Assembly (NCBI RefSeq): GCF_027571385.1
Contig: NZ_CP085636.1
Coordinates: 3,038,001-3,102,000, forward strand
Reading direction: 5' to 3'
Source of the DNA: Shewanella sp. MTB7
GTDB lineage: Bacteria > Pseudomonadota > Gammaproteobacteria > Enterobacterales > Shewanellaceae
Length of the DNA: 64,000 nt
Shown: positions 19,656 through 29,740 of the stretch, piece after piece
How the letters are laid out: each line of letters opens with the position of its first letter
Position numbering within the stretch: the stretch's first letter is position 1
Notes under the pieces: generated by a model
The model's database searches: none
Told to the model about the DNA's origin: nothing
Seen by the model: the letters and a program-made list of their open reading frames with translations, nothing else
Program-made: the position numbers and the translations under genes

Positions 19656-21011
19656 TTAGCGACCTGCACGTCTTAACGCGGCAGAGGTAAAGTCCTGACG
19701 AGTGGCTTTACCACCCCATTCCATAAACTTAGGCTCTTCGTTACTCAGTCCTGTAACGAGATAACGACCAGAGTCGAGATCATGCAATGTCTCTGCAACC
19801 ATCCAAGGCGTATCTACGTCATAAAATTGGATATTGTGCGCTTCTGCCATTTTCCATAGCTGGCCACGATTATCGTAATGATCGATGACCGAAGCTCCCC
19901 AAGAATCTTCATCGATAAAGAGTGTTCGCTTAGAGTAGATATGGCGAGAATCAGCTTTAACATTTGCTTCCACTTCCCACACGCGGTGTAGTTCATAACG
20001 CAAATGCTCCGGATTAAGATGCCCTGCATCGATGATATCGTCATACTCTAGATCAGGATTGAGTAGAGCATAAGCATTATAAGGGATATAGATCTCTTTC
20101 TTGCCTTTTAGCGTCCATTCATACCTATCGGGTGAGCCGTTATACATGTCGTAATTATCCGTCGTCCTTAGGCCATCTGTTCCTGCACCAGGCCCGTCAT
20201 AAGCTACATTAGGGGCACGCCTTACTCGGCGTTGTCCAGAGTTGTATACCCAAGCACGTCTAGCTTCTTTATACTGGTCTATGGTTTCATGGATAAGTAA
20301 AGCAGTGCCAGTGAGTCTGGCGGGGGCTGTGATACTTTGCAGGTAGTAAAACAGAACATTATCGTCTTTATCTGCATCTCTACCGCCATCTAAGTATTCT
20401 GGCCATACGAGCCTGTCGGTAATCTTTACAGGGACAAAGGCACCACCCGATTGAACAGGGATAGCGGTTGCAACACGAACTGCAGAACCTCCTCTAAAGC
20501 GAGTGATATGGTTCCAAACAACTTCTAAGCCATTGTTAGGAATGGGGAAGGGAATGGTTGTGTCAAAATCAGATAAACCATACCCACTTGCTACCAATGA
20601 GGTGTTTAATGCATTGCTCTTGATCACAGGATAGATAGACTCAGGGTATGCTACACTTCTGTGTGTCTTATAAACGGGCATCTTATAATCAGGAAACTTA
20701 GTAAACATGGCTAACTGACCAGGTGTTAAATTATTTTTATAATCCGCTAAATTCTTTGATGTAATAACAAACAGCGGCTTTTCATCGGCGAAAGGATTAT
20801 CTGGACGGCCAGTATCACTACTCTTAGGCATGTTTTTACTATTAAGACCACCCGTCCAAGCTGGAATCGTGCCAGATTCATTCCCCGCTATTTCAGCACC
20901 GAGGGGGCTAAGTTGCTCGCCTATTTTATTTGCCTCTTCAGGCGAGACTTTAGCAACAGCATTAATACTCATAAAAGCTAATGGGACTAACAGTAAGTGA
21001 TGGTATTTCAT
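19656..21011 (-). CDS. DUF1329 outer-membrane-associated protein
   Basis: 451 aa from the ATG at 21011, which has GGAG seven bases upstream. It has a signal peptide (HHLLLVPLAFMSINAVA) and then the DUF1329 pattern: GTIPAWTGGL, YKMPVYKTHRSVAYP, VWNHITRFRG, YNSGQRRVRRAPNVAYDGP and HRVWEVEANVKADSRHIYSKR. DUF1329 has a LolA/LolB-like fold; members are usually found next to a DUF1302 barrel, as here (23 bp apart), in loci for hydrophobic or fatty-acid-like compounds. Its exact role is unknown; carrying a lipophilic substrate between periplasm and outer membrane is an inference. Confidence 0.88.
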   Translation of the reverse strand: MKYHHLLLVPLAFMSINAVAKVSPEEANKIGEQLSPLGAEIAGNESGTIPAWTGGLNSKNMPKSSDTGRPDNPFADEKPLFVITSKNLADYKNNLTPGQLAMFTKFPDYKMPVYKTHRSVAYPESIYPVIKSNALNTSLVASGYGLSDFDTTIPFPIPNNGLEVVWNHITRFRGGSAVRVATAIPVQSGGAFVPVKITDRLVWPEYLDGGRDADKDDNVLFYYLQSITAPARLTGTALLIHETIDQYKEARRAWVYNSGQRRVRRAPNVAYDGPGAGTDGLRTTDNYDMYNGSPDRYEWTLKGKKEIYIPYNAYALLNPDLEYDDIIDAGHLNPEHLRYELHRVWEVEANVKADSRHIYSKRTLFIDEDSWGASVIDHYDNRGQLWKMAEAHNIQFYDVDTPWMVAETLHDLDSGRYLVTGLSNEEPKFMEWGGKATRQDFTSAALRRAGR

Positions 21012-21034
21012 TGTTCTACTCCTTTTACGCAAAA

Positions 21035-22855
21035 TTAATAGGAAATATCAAAGCTAATCGCTAAGAAATCTTTGTCTTGGAGTATGTTATGTGCACCACC
21101 AAAAAATGATTTATAACTTAAAGTCGCAGCATATTTCTGAAGATAAGAGCCTTCTATTGCAACACCAATAGCGCGGCTTCCTTCATTAAACTGACTTCCA
21201 GGATCTGGAGAGTTACCTTCAACATCATGTGACCAAGAAACTGTTGGTTTAAAAGAGATACCAGCAATTAAATCAGGGTATTCCCACACAGCGTTGATTC
21301 GATATCCCCATGCATTTTCTGTTGTGAATCCTGAATTTAGACAATCGGATCCAATAGCACCAGCGGCCACTAAATTTGCACAGTTTAAACCATTGCCTAA
21401 ATCAAAATCGGCGAGCCCAAATACCGTATTTCGACCATACCTTTGGTTTGAATCTTCCACTCCATCAGTGTGAACAAATCCGATCTCTCCGATTAAACTC
21501 AATCTCGAAGCGCCCATAAACTGCTCAATGAACTGAATACCAGTTAATTGGATCTGGGTAACGTCAAATTCATCATAACCTTTGGCTACTGCGCCAGGTG
21601 CTACGGACAATACCCTAGGTGTGAAACGGAAAATGGGGGATTCACTTAACACACCATTTAGGATCTCTGCGCCATTAATTTGTACTGGCGTATTTGGCTT
21701 ATAGGAGATCTCTCCAGAAACGGCAACTCCCTTAATATTGGTTGCGAAACTTGCACCAAATAATTGTAAATCCTCAGGATATTCTATTTGATAGGCAGGG
21801 TTTAAAGCGGATATTGCTCCCCCAGTTGGATCTAAGGAACTTGGGACAAATACCGCTGTGACTCCTGCAATGGTAGAGGTTGCACTGCGCACGGCGTTAA
21901 TAAGAGGGACTCGTGAGTGGATATTAAGATAGTAGAGCCCAAACTCCGTATCATTTAGTGCTTCAGAGTAATACTTTACCGATAGACCATATTGACCTAA
22001 ATTATCAGGTTCAACATCATCCCTACGTTTGGCATAGAAACCACCTTCCAGTGCAGCTCTGTCATTTACACTGATGGTGACGGCATTACATCCATCAGCA
22101 ACAAAATCAGCACTTGAAAAAAACGTACCGCAGCCATCAATTTGAGTCTTTTCCCATTCAAATTGATAGAAAGCTTCCAAGGATATTGATTCCGTGATGC
22201 CTAATGAAGCGTAGAACATACCTACAGGTAAATATGCTTCTTTGAGCAAAGCCCCAGGACGACGAAAAGCACTAACATCAAAAGGATTTATAGAGCTTAT
22301 TCCCCCCTGAATAAACGTACTTTCCCCCCAACTAATCACTTGACGACCGAGTCGAAGATCAAGCGGCATCTCACCGATATCAGTTTGAAGAAATGCATAT
22401 GCATCAAGTAATGCTATGCCAGAAAATTTTGCATAATCGGCTGCATTATCATCATTAAGGGGGGTGTTAGGTATATAACCGTTAGGGGAGTTGCCATGAG
22501 GCCGGTCACCATTTTGTAGTTCATTATCAAACCAATATTTTATTCTCACAAAAGCACCAAAATTATTATGAGTGAGTAAAAATTCGTTCGAGCCTTTAAT
22601 TATCTGTGAAAAAGTATCATATTGATCAAAGTTTAGATCACCATCATCGGTGGTCATTGTCGCACCCGTTCCACCATTCTGCTTACCAATAAAAGCGGGG
22701 TCAGCTTCAGTCATTCGCCAACTAGCACCTAATGAAATCTGTGAGTTAATTTGTAATGCGGTATCATTTTTTTCACCAAAATAGAAATCAGCAGAGTAAG
22801 CCGAACTGCATAACATACTGGTCAATATGATTAATACAGATTTTTTTAATTTCAT
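21035..22855 (-). CDS. DUF1302 outer-membrane beta-barrel protein
   Basis: 606 aa with a signal peptide (KKSVLIILTSMLCSSAYSA). Motifs include DGDLNFDQYDTFSQI, LRLGRQVISWGES and the closing LQDKDFLAISFDISY, whose terminal aromatic residue is typical of outer-membrane barrels assembled by BAM. Alternating amphipathic strands run through the whole length. It is the first gene of the pair with DUF1329 and is divergent from the AraC-type regulator. A role as a channel for hydrophobic molecules is inferred from the family context. Confidence 0.88.
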   Translation of the reverse strand: MKLKKSVLIILTSMLCSSAYSADFYFGEKNDTALQINSQISLGASWRMTEADPAFIGKQNGGTGATMTTDDGDLNFDQYDTFSQIIKGSNEFLLTHNNFGAFVRIKYWFDNELQNGDRPHGNSPNGYIPNTPLNDDNAADYAKFSGIALLDAYAFLQTDIGEMPLDLRLGRQVISWGESTFIQGGISSINPFDVSAFRRPGALLKEAYLPVGMFYASLGITESISLEAFYQFEWEKTQIDGCGTFFSSADFVADGCNAVTISVNDRAALEGGFYAKRRDDVEPDNLGQYGLSVKYYSEALNDTEFGLYYLNIHSRVPLINAVRSATSTIAGVTAVFVPSSLDPTGGAISALNPAYQIEYPEDLQLFGASFATNIKGVAVSGEISYKPNTPVQINGAEILNGVLSESPIFRFTPRVLSVAPGAVAKGYDEFDVTQIQLTGIQFIEQFMGASRLSLIGEIGFVHTDGVEDSNQRYGRNTVFGLADFDLGNGLNCANLVAAGAIGSDCLNSGFTTENAWGYRINAVWEYPDLIAGISFKPTVSWSHDVEGNSPDPGSQFNEGSRAIGVAIEGSYLQKYAATLSYKSFFGGAHNILQDKDFLAISFDISY

Positions 22856-23308
22856 GTCAAGTACCTTGTTATTATTATCACCTTTAACAACATACGAGCT
22901 TTTGATGTAAATAAAATATCAATCCGCGCCAAGTTCTTATCAATTAAGACAGACGTTTGTTTTATCGAATAATTTAGAAATACATTTTTTCTGTATTTAT
23001 AGTCAACTAGCGACATTTTCGTAGAAATATAGGAAGAAAGGTGTTTTACGCTTAAATGTTATCGGGTTGTAGTTGTTTGTAGTGTGTGGCATCTTGATTG
23101 AATGAGGTTACCTACATCGATAGTGGTACAGGCTGAGAAACATATTTCAACGAAGATCCGTCAGTGATGCGCTGACTAGCAGCTATAATCTAAAAAGAGG
23201 TCGCTGTAACGAAAGTGTTAAATCTCTATTGTTACAATCTTCGCAGGGTAATATCAATCGGTATAAATAAGTATCTAAGCCCATTAAAACAATTAAAGAA
23301 GGCTGATT
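22856..23308. other. Divergent regulatory region, AraC gene / DUF1302 gene
   Basis: 453 AT-rich bases with no gene. It must contain the promoters of the DUF1302-DUF1329 operon and of the AraC-type regulator. I see no operator I can defend. Confidence 0.5.
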
Positions 23309-24352
23309 TTGGCAGAGTACTACTCAACATTAAGCGGATGGATAATCCCATTCTCCAGAGCGATGGATGCGTGTGGAATTGATACTGACGAAGCATTTAT
23401 ACAGTGTGGGATAGATCCTAATGCGGTAAAAGATCCTGAAGCTCGAATAGGCACGCAAAGATTTGTGGATCTTTTAGATTACTGTAACAAACTAAGGGAT
23501 AGTGGCGACTTTTCAATTCAGGTTGGTCGGTATTTCCATCCTGGAATGTTTCATGCACTAGGCTATGCCATGATGACATCCAGTACTTTGAAAGATGCAT
23601 TAGCTCGCATAGTGACCTATAAGCGAGTGGTATCAAATGCCTGTACATTGGAACTGGATGAAACGAGTGATCATCTGGTGTTAAAAATGATGGTTAGTAC
23701 CTTTGACACTACCGGTCGTAAAGTCCTTAGTCGGGCGTCTACAGAGACATTTATGGCTATCGTTGTGCAGTTTACTAGAGAGCTTTTGGGGATCAATTTT
23801 AACCCTCAGCGATTGATTCTAGGCTATGATAAACCTCTTGAGTATAGTGGATATTTAACTGATTTTTTTAACTGTCCTGTTGAGTTTTCAGATGGAGATT
23901 CCTATATTTTCTTTGAAAAAGTACAAGCTGAAGAGTATCTCATCGTTGCAAACCCAATGATCAATGGTATACATGAAAAAATGCTGATTGATTTTTTGAG
24001 TCGTATAGACAGACACGATCTGACCTATGTGATAAAAAACAAGATTTATGAAATATTGCCTTTAGGAGCACCTTCACAACAGGAAATTGCTGAAAAGCTG
24101 GGCATGAGTTTACGTAATTTACAGAGAAAATTACAGGAGCAGGACACCTGTTATAAAACAATTTTAGAAGATACACGAAAATCACTCACATTAGATTATA
24201 TTAAACAAGCTCATTTAAGTCTAAGCGAAATAGGCTATTTGGTTGGTTTCTCCAGTGTAGGCAATTTTAATCGCGCATTTAAACGTTGGACTAATTCAAC
24301 GCCAGGAGAGTATCGAAGACAATATATTTCGGAAAAGAAAACTCTACTCTAA
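23309..24352 (+). CDS. AraC-family transcriptional regulator
   Basis: 347 aa starting at TTG with AAGAAGG upstream. The N-terminal two-thirds (about residues 15-205) is the Arabinose_bd type of ligand domain seen in OruR/ArgR-like regulators. The C-terminal domain has two helix-turn-helix segments: PSQQEIAEKLGMSLRNLQRKL and LSEIGYLVGFSSVGNFNRAFKRWTNSTPGEYR, the second being the classic AraC signature. It sits between the DUF1302/DUF1329 operon and the acyl-CoA ligase gene and probably controls one or both, with an acyl compound as a plausible effector. Confidence 0.9.
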   Translation: MAEYYSTLSGWIIPFSRAMDACGIDTDEAFIQCGIDPNAVKDPEARIGTQRFVDLLDYCNKLRDSGDFSIQVGRYFHPGMFHALGYAMMTSSTLKDALARIVTYKRVVSNACTLELDETSDHLVLKMMVSTFDTTGRKVLSRASTETFMAIVVQFTRELLGINFNPQRLILGYDKPLEYSGYLTDFFNCPVEFSDGDSYIFFEKVQAEEYLIVANPMINGIHEKMLIDFLSRIDRHDLTYVIKNKIYEILPLGAPSQQEIAEKLGMSLRNLQRKLQEQDTCYKTILEDTRKSLTLDYIKQAHLSLSEIGYLVGFSSVGNFNRAFKRWTNSTPGEYRRQYISEKKTLL

Positions 24353-24608
24353 ATATGTAAACTCCTCCAGATTCAGTTCAATGTCATTAACTCATAATGC
24401 TTCTATCTTCGCTTTTACATTCCAGCTTCCCTTGCCATTATCCGTTGACAAGCATTTGGCGCGTTTAGCGTATCAATTAGACAGTGAGTTTAGCAAACTG
24501 GAGTTCATAATGAATTTCTAATCTTGTTTATTCAAAAAACATTAAACTAAAAAATTTTTAATAAATAAACGAGATATTTCAGCAATTGTCTTGAGTAAAG
24601 GAAACAGA

Positions 24609-26180
24609 ATGAGCGAGTTATTTGACAGTAAGATTGAAGATTTAGCTGACCTTATAGAGTCAAGTATGAAGAAGTATGGTAAGGCTCCTGCTTTTGAATG
24701 TTTCGGTCAAACACTCACCTTTGAGGAACTAGAACGCTTATCCGGATCATTAGCTTCTTGGCTCCAGCATAAATCAGGACTTGTTGCAGGTGACAGAATA
24801 ATTATACAACTGCCTAATATTAATCAATTCCCAATTGCCGTTTTCGCTGCATTACGTGTGGGACTCGTTGTTGTTAATACAAATCCTCTGTATACCCCAA
24901 GAGAAATGCTGCACCAATTTGCCAATTCAGGCGCAAAAGGGATCATTATCTTACAGGATCTTTTGGGTAAGCTTAATGAAGTGATAGATAAAACACGCAT
25001 TGAAACAGTGATTGTGACTCATTCACATGATCTTATCTCAAAAAAACTTGCCACATCTCAATGTGGGATTAGCTTTATGGAGGCGATTGCTCAAGGCGAG
25101 ACTCTGAAACTTAACCCCAGATTTAATAAGGATTTAGATGATACTTGTGTTATTCAATACACTGGGGGAACGACTGGAAAATCTAAGGGAGCCTGTTTAA
25201 CTCATCGAAGTATCTTAAGTAATGTAGGCCAGTTCTTTGAGCGTATCGACGCTAAGTTAGAGGAACAAAATGAAATATTTGTCTGCCCTTTACCGCTTTA
25301 TCATATCTATGCCTTTGTGGTGAATATGATCATGCTGTTTAGTAAAGGCAATCTGAATCTGTTAATCCCTAATCCGAGAGATCTTGACGCCCTAGTTAAC
25401 AGCATTGGCGATCATAAGATCACGGGTTTTAGCGGTATCAACACTCTTTTTGTCGGTCTCTGCCAGCATTCAGGTTTTAAAGCCTTGGATTTCTCTTCTC
25501 TTAAGATGACCTTCTCAGGAGGGTCGGCTTTGACAATGCACGCAGCACAAAGTTGGCAAGCAGTGACCCAATGTACAGTCAGCGAAGGGTATGGACTGAC
25601 TGAAGCCTCACCAGTGGTGTGCATGAATGAACCTGGCAATGAACAGTTGGCTTCTGTGGGAAGACCTTTAATAGACACTAAGGTGGAGATTTGGGACCGT
25701 GATGACACAAAACTGGCTATCGGTGAGCAAGGCCAAATAGTGGTGAAAGGTCCGCAGATAATGAAAGGGTATTGGTCGCTACCTGAAGATACTAAGAGGG
25801 CGATGTCAAAAGATGGCTATTACCGAACTGGAGACGTGGGAGAAATAAGGCCCAATGGCTGCATTAAAATCGTCGATCGTCTCACTGACATGATCATCGT
25901 ATCGGGCTTTAATGTTTATCCAAATGAGATAGAAGAGGTGCTGGTGAGTCATCCAAGTATCAATGAGGCTGCCGTTGTCGGAGAACCTGACGGCAAATCA
26001 GGGGAACGTGTATGTGCCTATGTCACCGTCTTAGACCGAAATGTAGAAATGTCAACTTTGCTTGATTACTGCCGAGAAATGTTAACAGCCTATAAAATAC
26101 CCAAACGAATTATTTTTATGGAGTCATTGCCAAAAACCACTGTGGGTAAAATTTTGCGTCGGGAGCTGAGACAAACTTAA
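24609..26180 (+). CDS. Long-chain acyl-CoA ligase (FadD-like AMP-binding enzyme)
   Basis: 523 aa from the ATG at 24609, with AAAGGA seven bases upstream; a TTG six codons earlier lacks a site. Adenylation motifs are YTGGTTGKSKGACLTH (P-loop), EGYGLTEASPVV (A5), YYRTGDVGEI (A7), the hinge DRLTDMIIVSGFNVYPNEIEEV and the catalytic lysine in PKTTVGKILRREL. Family enzymes activate fatty acids as acyl-AMP and then acyl-CoA. The gene lies between the AraC regulator and an acyl-CoA dehydrogenase, so import, activation and first oxidation of the same substrate is likely. Substrate chain length cannot be read from sequence. Confidence 0.92.
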   Translation: MSELFDSKIEDLADLIESSMKKYGKAPAFECFGQTLTFEELERLSGSLASWLQHKSGLVAGDRIIIQLPNINQFPIAVFAALRVGLVVVNTNPLYTPREMLHQFANSGAKGIIILQDLLGKLNEVIDKTRIETVIVTHSHDLISKKLATSQCGISFMEAIAQGETLKLNPRFNKDLDDTCVIQYTGGTTGKSKGACLTHRSILSNVGQFFERIDAKLEEQNEIFVCPLPLYHIYAFVVNMIMLFSKGNLNLLIPNPRDLDALVNSIGDHKITGFSGINTLFVGLCQHSGFKALDFSSLKMTFSGGSALTMHAAQSWQAVTQCTVSEGYGLTEASPVVCMNEPGNEQLASVGRPLIDTKVEIWDRDDTKLAIGEQGQIVVKGPQIMKGYWSLPEDTKRAMSKDGYYRTGDVGEIRPNGCIKIVDRLTDMIIVSGFNVYPNEIEEVLVSHPSINEAAVVGEPDGKSGERVCAYVTVLDRNVEMSTLLDYCREMLTAYKIPKRIIFMESLPKTTVGKILRRELRQT

Positions 26181-26272
26181 GTTATCCATGTAGCTCACCT
26201 GAACTGAGGTAATTTATCAGTTTTGTCGTCAAATATGTAAAAAAAACTTCCATTTACCACATTTTTTGGTGT

Positions 26273-26296
26273 AGATTAAAACAACTGTTTTAATCT
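26273..26296. promoter_or_regulatory. Palindromic operator before the acyl-CoA dehydrogenase
   Basis: AGATTAAAAC and GTTTTAATCT are perfect 10-bp arms around AACT. The core AAAC-N4-GTTT resembles the PsrA-type box (AAAC N2-4 GTTT) known to control fatty acid degradation genes in Pseudomonas and Shewanella. It ends 18 bp before the ATG, so it overlaps the leader and could block transcription. Confidence 0.55.
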
Positions 26297-26314
26297 CACG
26301 TTTGAGAAATAATA

Positions 26315-28072
26315 ATGAATCCTTACCAAGCTCCGTTAGCTGAAATGAAATTCCTATTAGATAAGGTGTTTGATGCACCTCAAACATGGGCATCGTTACC
26401 AGACGTAGCCGAAAATGTCGATCTAGACACTGCTATTGCGATAATGGACGAAGCAGACAAAATTAGTCGTGAACTTATCCATCCTATTAACCGTAGCGGC
26501 GACGAGCAAGGTGTTGTACACCAAGATGCTAAGGTGATCACACCAAATGGCTTTAAAGAGGTCTATAACCAGTATGCTGAAGGCGGTTGGGTCGGTTTCT
26601 GTGGTGATCCTGAATTTGGTGGTATGGGTATGCCTAAAATGCTCGGTGTGTTAGTTGACGAGATGGCATACAGTGCATGTAACTCGTTCACACTTTATGG
26701 CTCTCTCACTGCAGGTGCAGCCTTGTGTATCAATGCCCACGGTAGCGAAGAATTGAAAGCAAAATATCTGCCGATGATGTACAGCGGTGAGTGGGCAGGT
26801 GCTATGGATATGACAGAACCTCAGGCAGGTTCAGATCTGCGTAATATCCGCACTAAAGCAGTCCCTAATGAGGATGGCAGTTATAACATTACCGGTAGCA
26901 AAATTTTTATTACCGGCGGTGATCATGACCTGACTAAAAATGTTGTTCACCTAGTACTGGCTAAACTGCCTGACTCCAACGGTATCTCTTTATTTTTAGT
27001 ACCTAAGATTAAAGTGGATGATCAAGGTCACTTAGGTGAAGCCAACGGTGTGACCGTCGGCTCTATTGAACACAAGATGGGGCTAAAAGCCTCTGCGACA
27101 TGTGTGATGAATTATGATGATGCCCAAGGTTTTCTGATTGGCAAACCTAATCGCGGCCTGGTTTGTATGTTTACCATGATGAACTATGAACGTTTAGCGA
27201 TTGGTATCCAAGGTCTAGGTACATCCCAAGCGGCATATCAGATGGCTGCAGATTATGCTAAAGAGCGCGTACAAGGTGTTGCCGCTGGCGGGTCTTTAAC
27301 TGGCGCGACTAGCGATCCAATTATTGTACACGGTGATGTACGCCGCATGTTGCTCAATATCCGTGTATTAACCGAAGCTGGGCGTGCCTTGTCAGTGCTA
27401 ACCGGCCAACAGCTTGATATCGCTAAATATGGTGAGGGCGCAGCACAAGCTAAAGCAGGTCGCTATGTCGGCTTACTGACGCCGGTTGCTAAGGCTTTCT
27501 TAAGTGATCGGGGTTTAGAGGCTGCGATCACCGCCCAACAGGTTTTTGGGGGACATGGCTATATTCGCGAAACGGGGATTGAGCAATTAGTTCGCGATAC
27601 CCGTATTGCTCAGATCTATGAAGGCACTAATGGTATTCAAGCGATTGACTTCCTTGGTCGTAAAGTAACTGGGGATAACCTAACAGCATTAACAGAGTTT
27701 GTTGCTGAATGTACTGTAAAGCTGACTTCATTAACACGAGTTGATGAAAGCCATAAAGCCAAGGTAATCGCACTATTTGAAGAGTTGATGGCAGTTGCTA
27801 AGCTAGTCAATGACAAAAAGTTAATTCAGCCTGCTATTATCAATACTTGTGCTGTCGATTTCCTCGATGCCTTTGGTCACGTACTCTACGGATATTTCTG
27901 GTTACTTATGTCAGATGTGGCATCGAACGAGTCTGACTCTGAATTTGCTAGCCAAAAACGTTATTTAAGTGATTTTTATATTGCTAAGATACTCCCTAAA
28001 GCAAACTATCATTTAGCTCAGGTACGTGAAGGTGACAGCACTGTGATGAGCATTCCTGAAAACTTATTCTAG
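26315..28072 (+). CDS. Acyl-CoA dehydrogenase
   Basis: 585 aa, longer than the 380-residue short-chain enzymes, with the extra C-terminal domain (PF12806-like) of the PA0506-PA0508/FadE type. Motifs are AGAMDMTEPQAGSDL (FAD and substrate), TGSKIFITGGDHD, FGGHGYIRETGIEQLVRD and the catalytic Glu in IYEGTNGIQAIDFL. It introduces the trans-2 double bond in acyl-CoA, passing electrons to ETF. It is preceded by a 24-bp palindrome and followed by a strong terminator, so it is likely its own transcription unit. Confidence 0.95.
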   Translation: MNPYQAPLAEMKFLLDKVFDAPQTWASLPDVAENVDLDTAIAIMDEADKISRELIHPINRSGDEQGVVHQDAKVITPNGFKEVYNQYAEGGWVGFCGDPEFGGMGMPKMLGVLVDEMAYSACNSFTLYGSLTAGAALCINAHGSEELKAKYLPMMYSGEWAGAMDMTEPQAGSDLRNIRTKAVPNEDGSYNITGSKIFITGGDHDLTKNVVHLVLAKLPDSNGISLFLVPKIKVDDQGHLGEANGVTVGSIEHKMGLKASATCVMNYDDAQGFLIGKPNRGLVCMFTMMNYERLAIGIQGLGTSQAAYQMAADYAKERVQGVAAGGSLTGATSDPIIVHGDVRRMLLNIRVLTEAGRALSVLTGQQLDIAKYGEGAAQAKAGRYVGLLTPVAKAFLSDRGLEAAITAQQVFGGHGYIRETGIEQLVRDTRIAQIYEGTNGIQAIDFLGRKVTGDNLTALTEFVAECTVKLTSLTRVDESHKAKVIALFEELMAVAKLVNDKKLIQPAIINTCAVDFLDAFGHVLYGYFWLLMSDVASNESDSEFASQKRYLSDFYIAKILPKANYHLAQVREGDSTVMSIPENLF

Positions 28073-28102
28073 ATTCACTGTACAGCTTGATGTAGAAGAC
28101 AT

Positions 28103-28132
28103 AAAAAGGCGAACCTTTCGGTTCGCCTTTTT
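28103..28132. terminator. Terminator between acyl-CoA dehydrogenase and dacB
   Basis: AAAAAGGCGAACC and GGTTCGCCTTTTT form a 13-bp stem with a short TTTC-type loop. It lies between converging genes and has A- and T-runs on both sides, so it can stop both. Confidence 0.9.
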
Positions 28133-28138
28133 CGTTTC

Positions 28139-29602
28139 TTATGGCATGGGTGTATTTGAAGTCGTTGACGTGGTATTCACTGCAGCAGGCGTATAATCGA
28201 GTATCGTTTGCAGAAAAAGAGCACTGAAAGGGGCTATTTGTTCTTTTTTCTCAAGGGGACTCTGACCATTTTCTAGCACCACAAATAGGGTATCGTCGAA
28301 ATAGGGTTTCTTAATAAAACCTGCCAGATTATCAACTCCCTGCATAGAGCCTGTTTTTGCATACACATAGTTAACTAAGGGTTTTGTACTGAAATATGAT
28401 TTGTATTTTAGGGTCCCACTAACCCCTGATATAGGTAAGGAATCGATTAATCCTATAAATCGTTCATCAGTATAAAGTAGACTCAGAACCTGACTAAGTT
28501 GTTTTGCGCTGATTAAGTTATAACGCGACAAACCTGAACCATCGACAATTTGAGCATGGGTCAAGTTAACCCCCTCTTGAGTGAGTATCTCCCGCATCGC
28601 TCTACTGCCATTCTTGAAATTTCCTGTTTGTTTAAAATAGGACTGACCTAGCTGTTTTAATAAACTGTCGGCGATCAGGTTATCTGATTTCAACAACATG
28701 GTATCTAAGAGCACTGGCAGTGTTTTAGAACTGTGCTGGCCAATCAAACTGGTATGCTCAGCAAGTGAATGAGAGACAAAAATGTCACCGGTTATTTTGA
28801 TTTGACTGCTGTTAATTAACTGTTCAACTGTGTCTTTAGCAAATAATGAAGGATCGGTGATCGCTATCGCGAGCTTAATATCTTTGTTACCCGGATAACA
28901 ACCACTGAGACTAAATTCATTATTAGCTAACCGTTTTAGATCTAAATCACAAAAGGTCTCTTTCTTTGTTTTATCGAACACCGCAGTGTTGTGGATCTTA
29001 ATCGGCAGAGATTGAGAGAACACCAGCTGGCTTTTTTCACTGGCAAGTTTTGTTTTCAATTGCCCATGAATACAATTTTGATTGATCACAAAACTTGAGA
29101 CTGGCGCGGCAAAACAGATCCCTAAATCATCCCAGACCCAACCCGGAGCCTGAAGCTGTTCATCAGTGTTACCTACCAGATAAAGATTACCTTCGATTAG
29201 GTTAAGACCCTGATCCGACAGTTGTGTTAATAGATCATTAATATGCTGACGAGTCAGAGTCGGATCGCCACTGAACTTTAGATATAGATCACCGGGAATT
29301 TTACCGCCACGGATTGGAAAATGTGAATATAGTCCAGTGTGAAACCTAAAATCTGCTCCGAGGTATGCTGTCGCCGCTACTGCCGTGAGTAATTTTTGCG
29401 TACTCGCAGGTAAGAGTAAGGTGTCGGCATTCTCTTCATAAAGCAGTTCACCTGTGATTAAGTTCTTAGCATAGAGTGCCGTATGTGAGTGAAGTGGTTT
29501 TATTTTTCCTAGGATATTAGTAAAGTAATCATTCGCAAGCAGGGGAGATGAAATCAAGTAGGAAAGTAGGGCGAATTTTGACAGAGTTCGAATGAGGCAC
29601 AT
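28139..29602 (-). CDS. dacB: D-alanyl-D-alanine carboxypeptidase/endopeptidase (PBP4)
   Basis: 487 aa with a signal peptide (FALLSYLISSPLLA). The S13 peptidase motifs are PASTQKLLTA (nucleophile Ser), LKSDNLIADSLL (SxN) and YAKTGSMQGVDNLAG (KTG). The inserted domains between SxxK and SxN are present, as usual for PBP4. It trims and cuts peptidoglycan cross-links in the periplasm. It carries a Thr/Ser-rich C-terminal tail of about 15 residues. No strong SD precedes the ATG. Confidence 0.95.
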   Translation of the reverse strand: MCLIRTLSKFALLSYLISSPLLANDYFTNILGKIKPLHSHTALYAKNLITGELLYEENADTLLLPASTQKLLTAVAATAYLGADFRFHTGLYSHFPIRGGKIPGDLYLKFSGDPTLTRQHINDLLTQLSDQGLNLIEGNLYLVGNTDEQLQAPGWVWDDLGICFAAPVSSFVINQNCIHGQLKTKLASEKSQLVFSQSLPIKIHNTAVFDKTKKETFCDLDLKRLANNEFSLSGCYPGNKDIKLAIAITDPSLFAKDTVEQLINSSQIKITGDIFVSHSLAEHTSLIGQHSSKTLPVLLDTMLLKSDNLIADSLLKQLGQSYFKQTGNFKNGSRAMREILTQEGVNLTHAQIVDGSGLSRYNLISAKQLSQVLSLLYTDERFIGLIDSLPISGVSGTLKYKSYFSTKPLVNYVYAKTGSMQGVDNLAGFIKKPYFDDTLFVVLENGQSPLEKKEQIAPFSALFLQTILDYTPAAVNTTSTTSNTPMP

Positions 29603-29740
29603 AGTTGTTGGACTCTAGATGAATAGTTGATGTCATGGTGCACCTTGGCACAAGAAATTGCTTGGAACGAGAATCTCATTCAGCGGCGTAACCCGTTAGT
29701 AAACGGGAGGGTAAACTCACTATTCAAAGGGGCTATCTGC

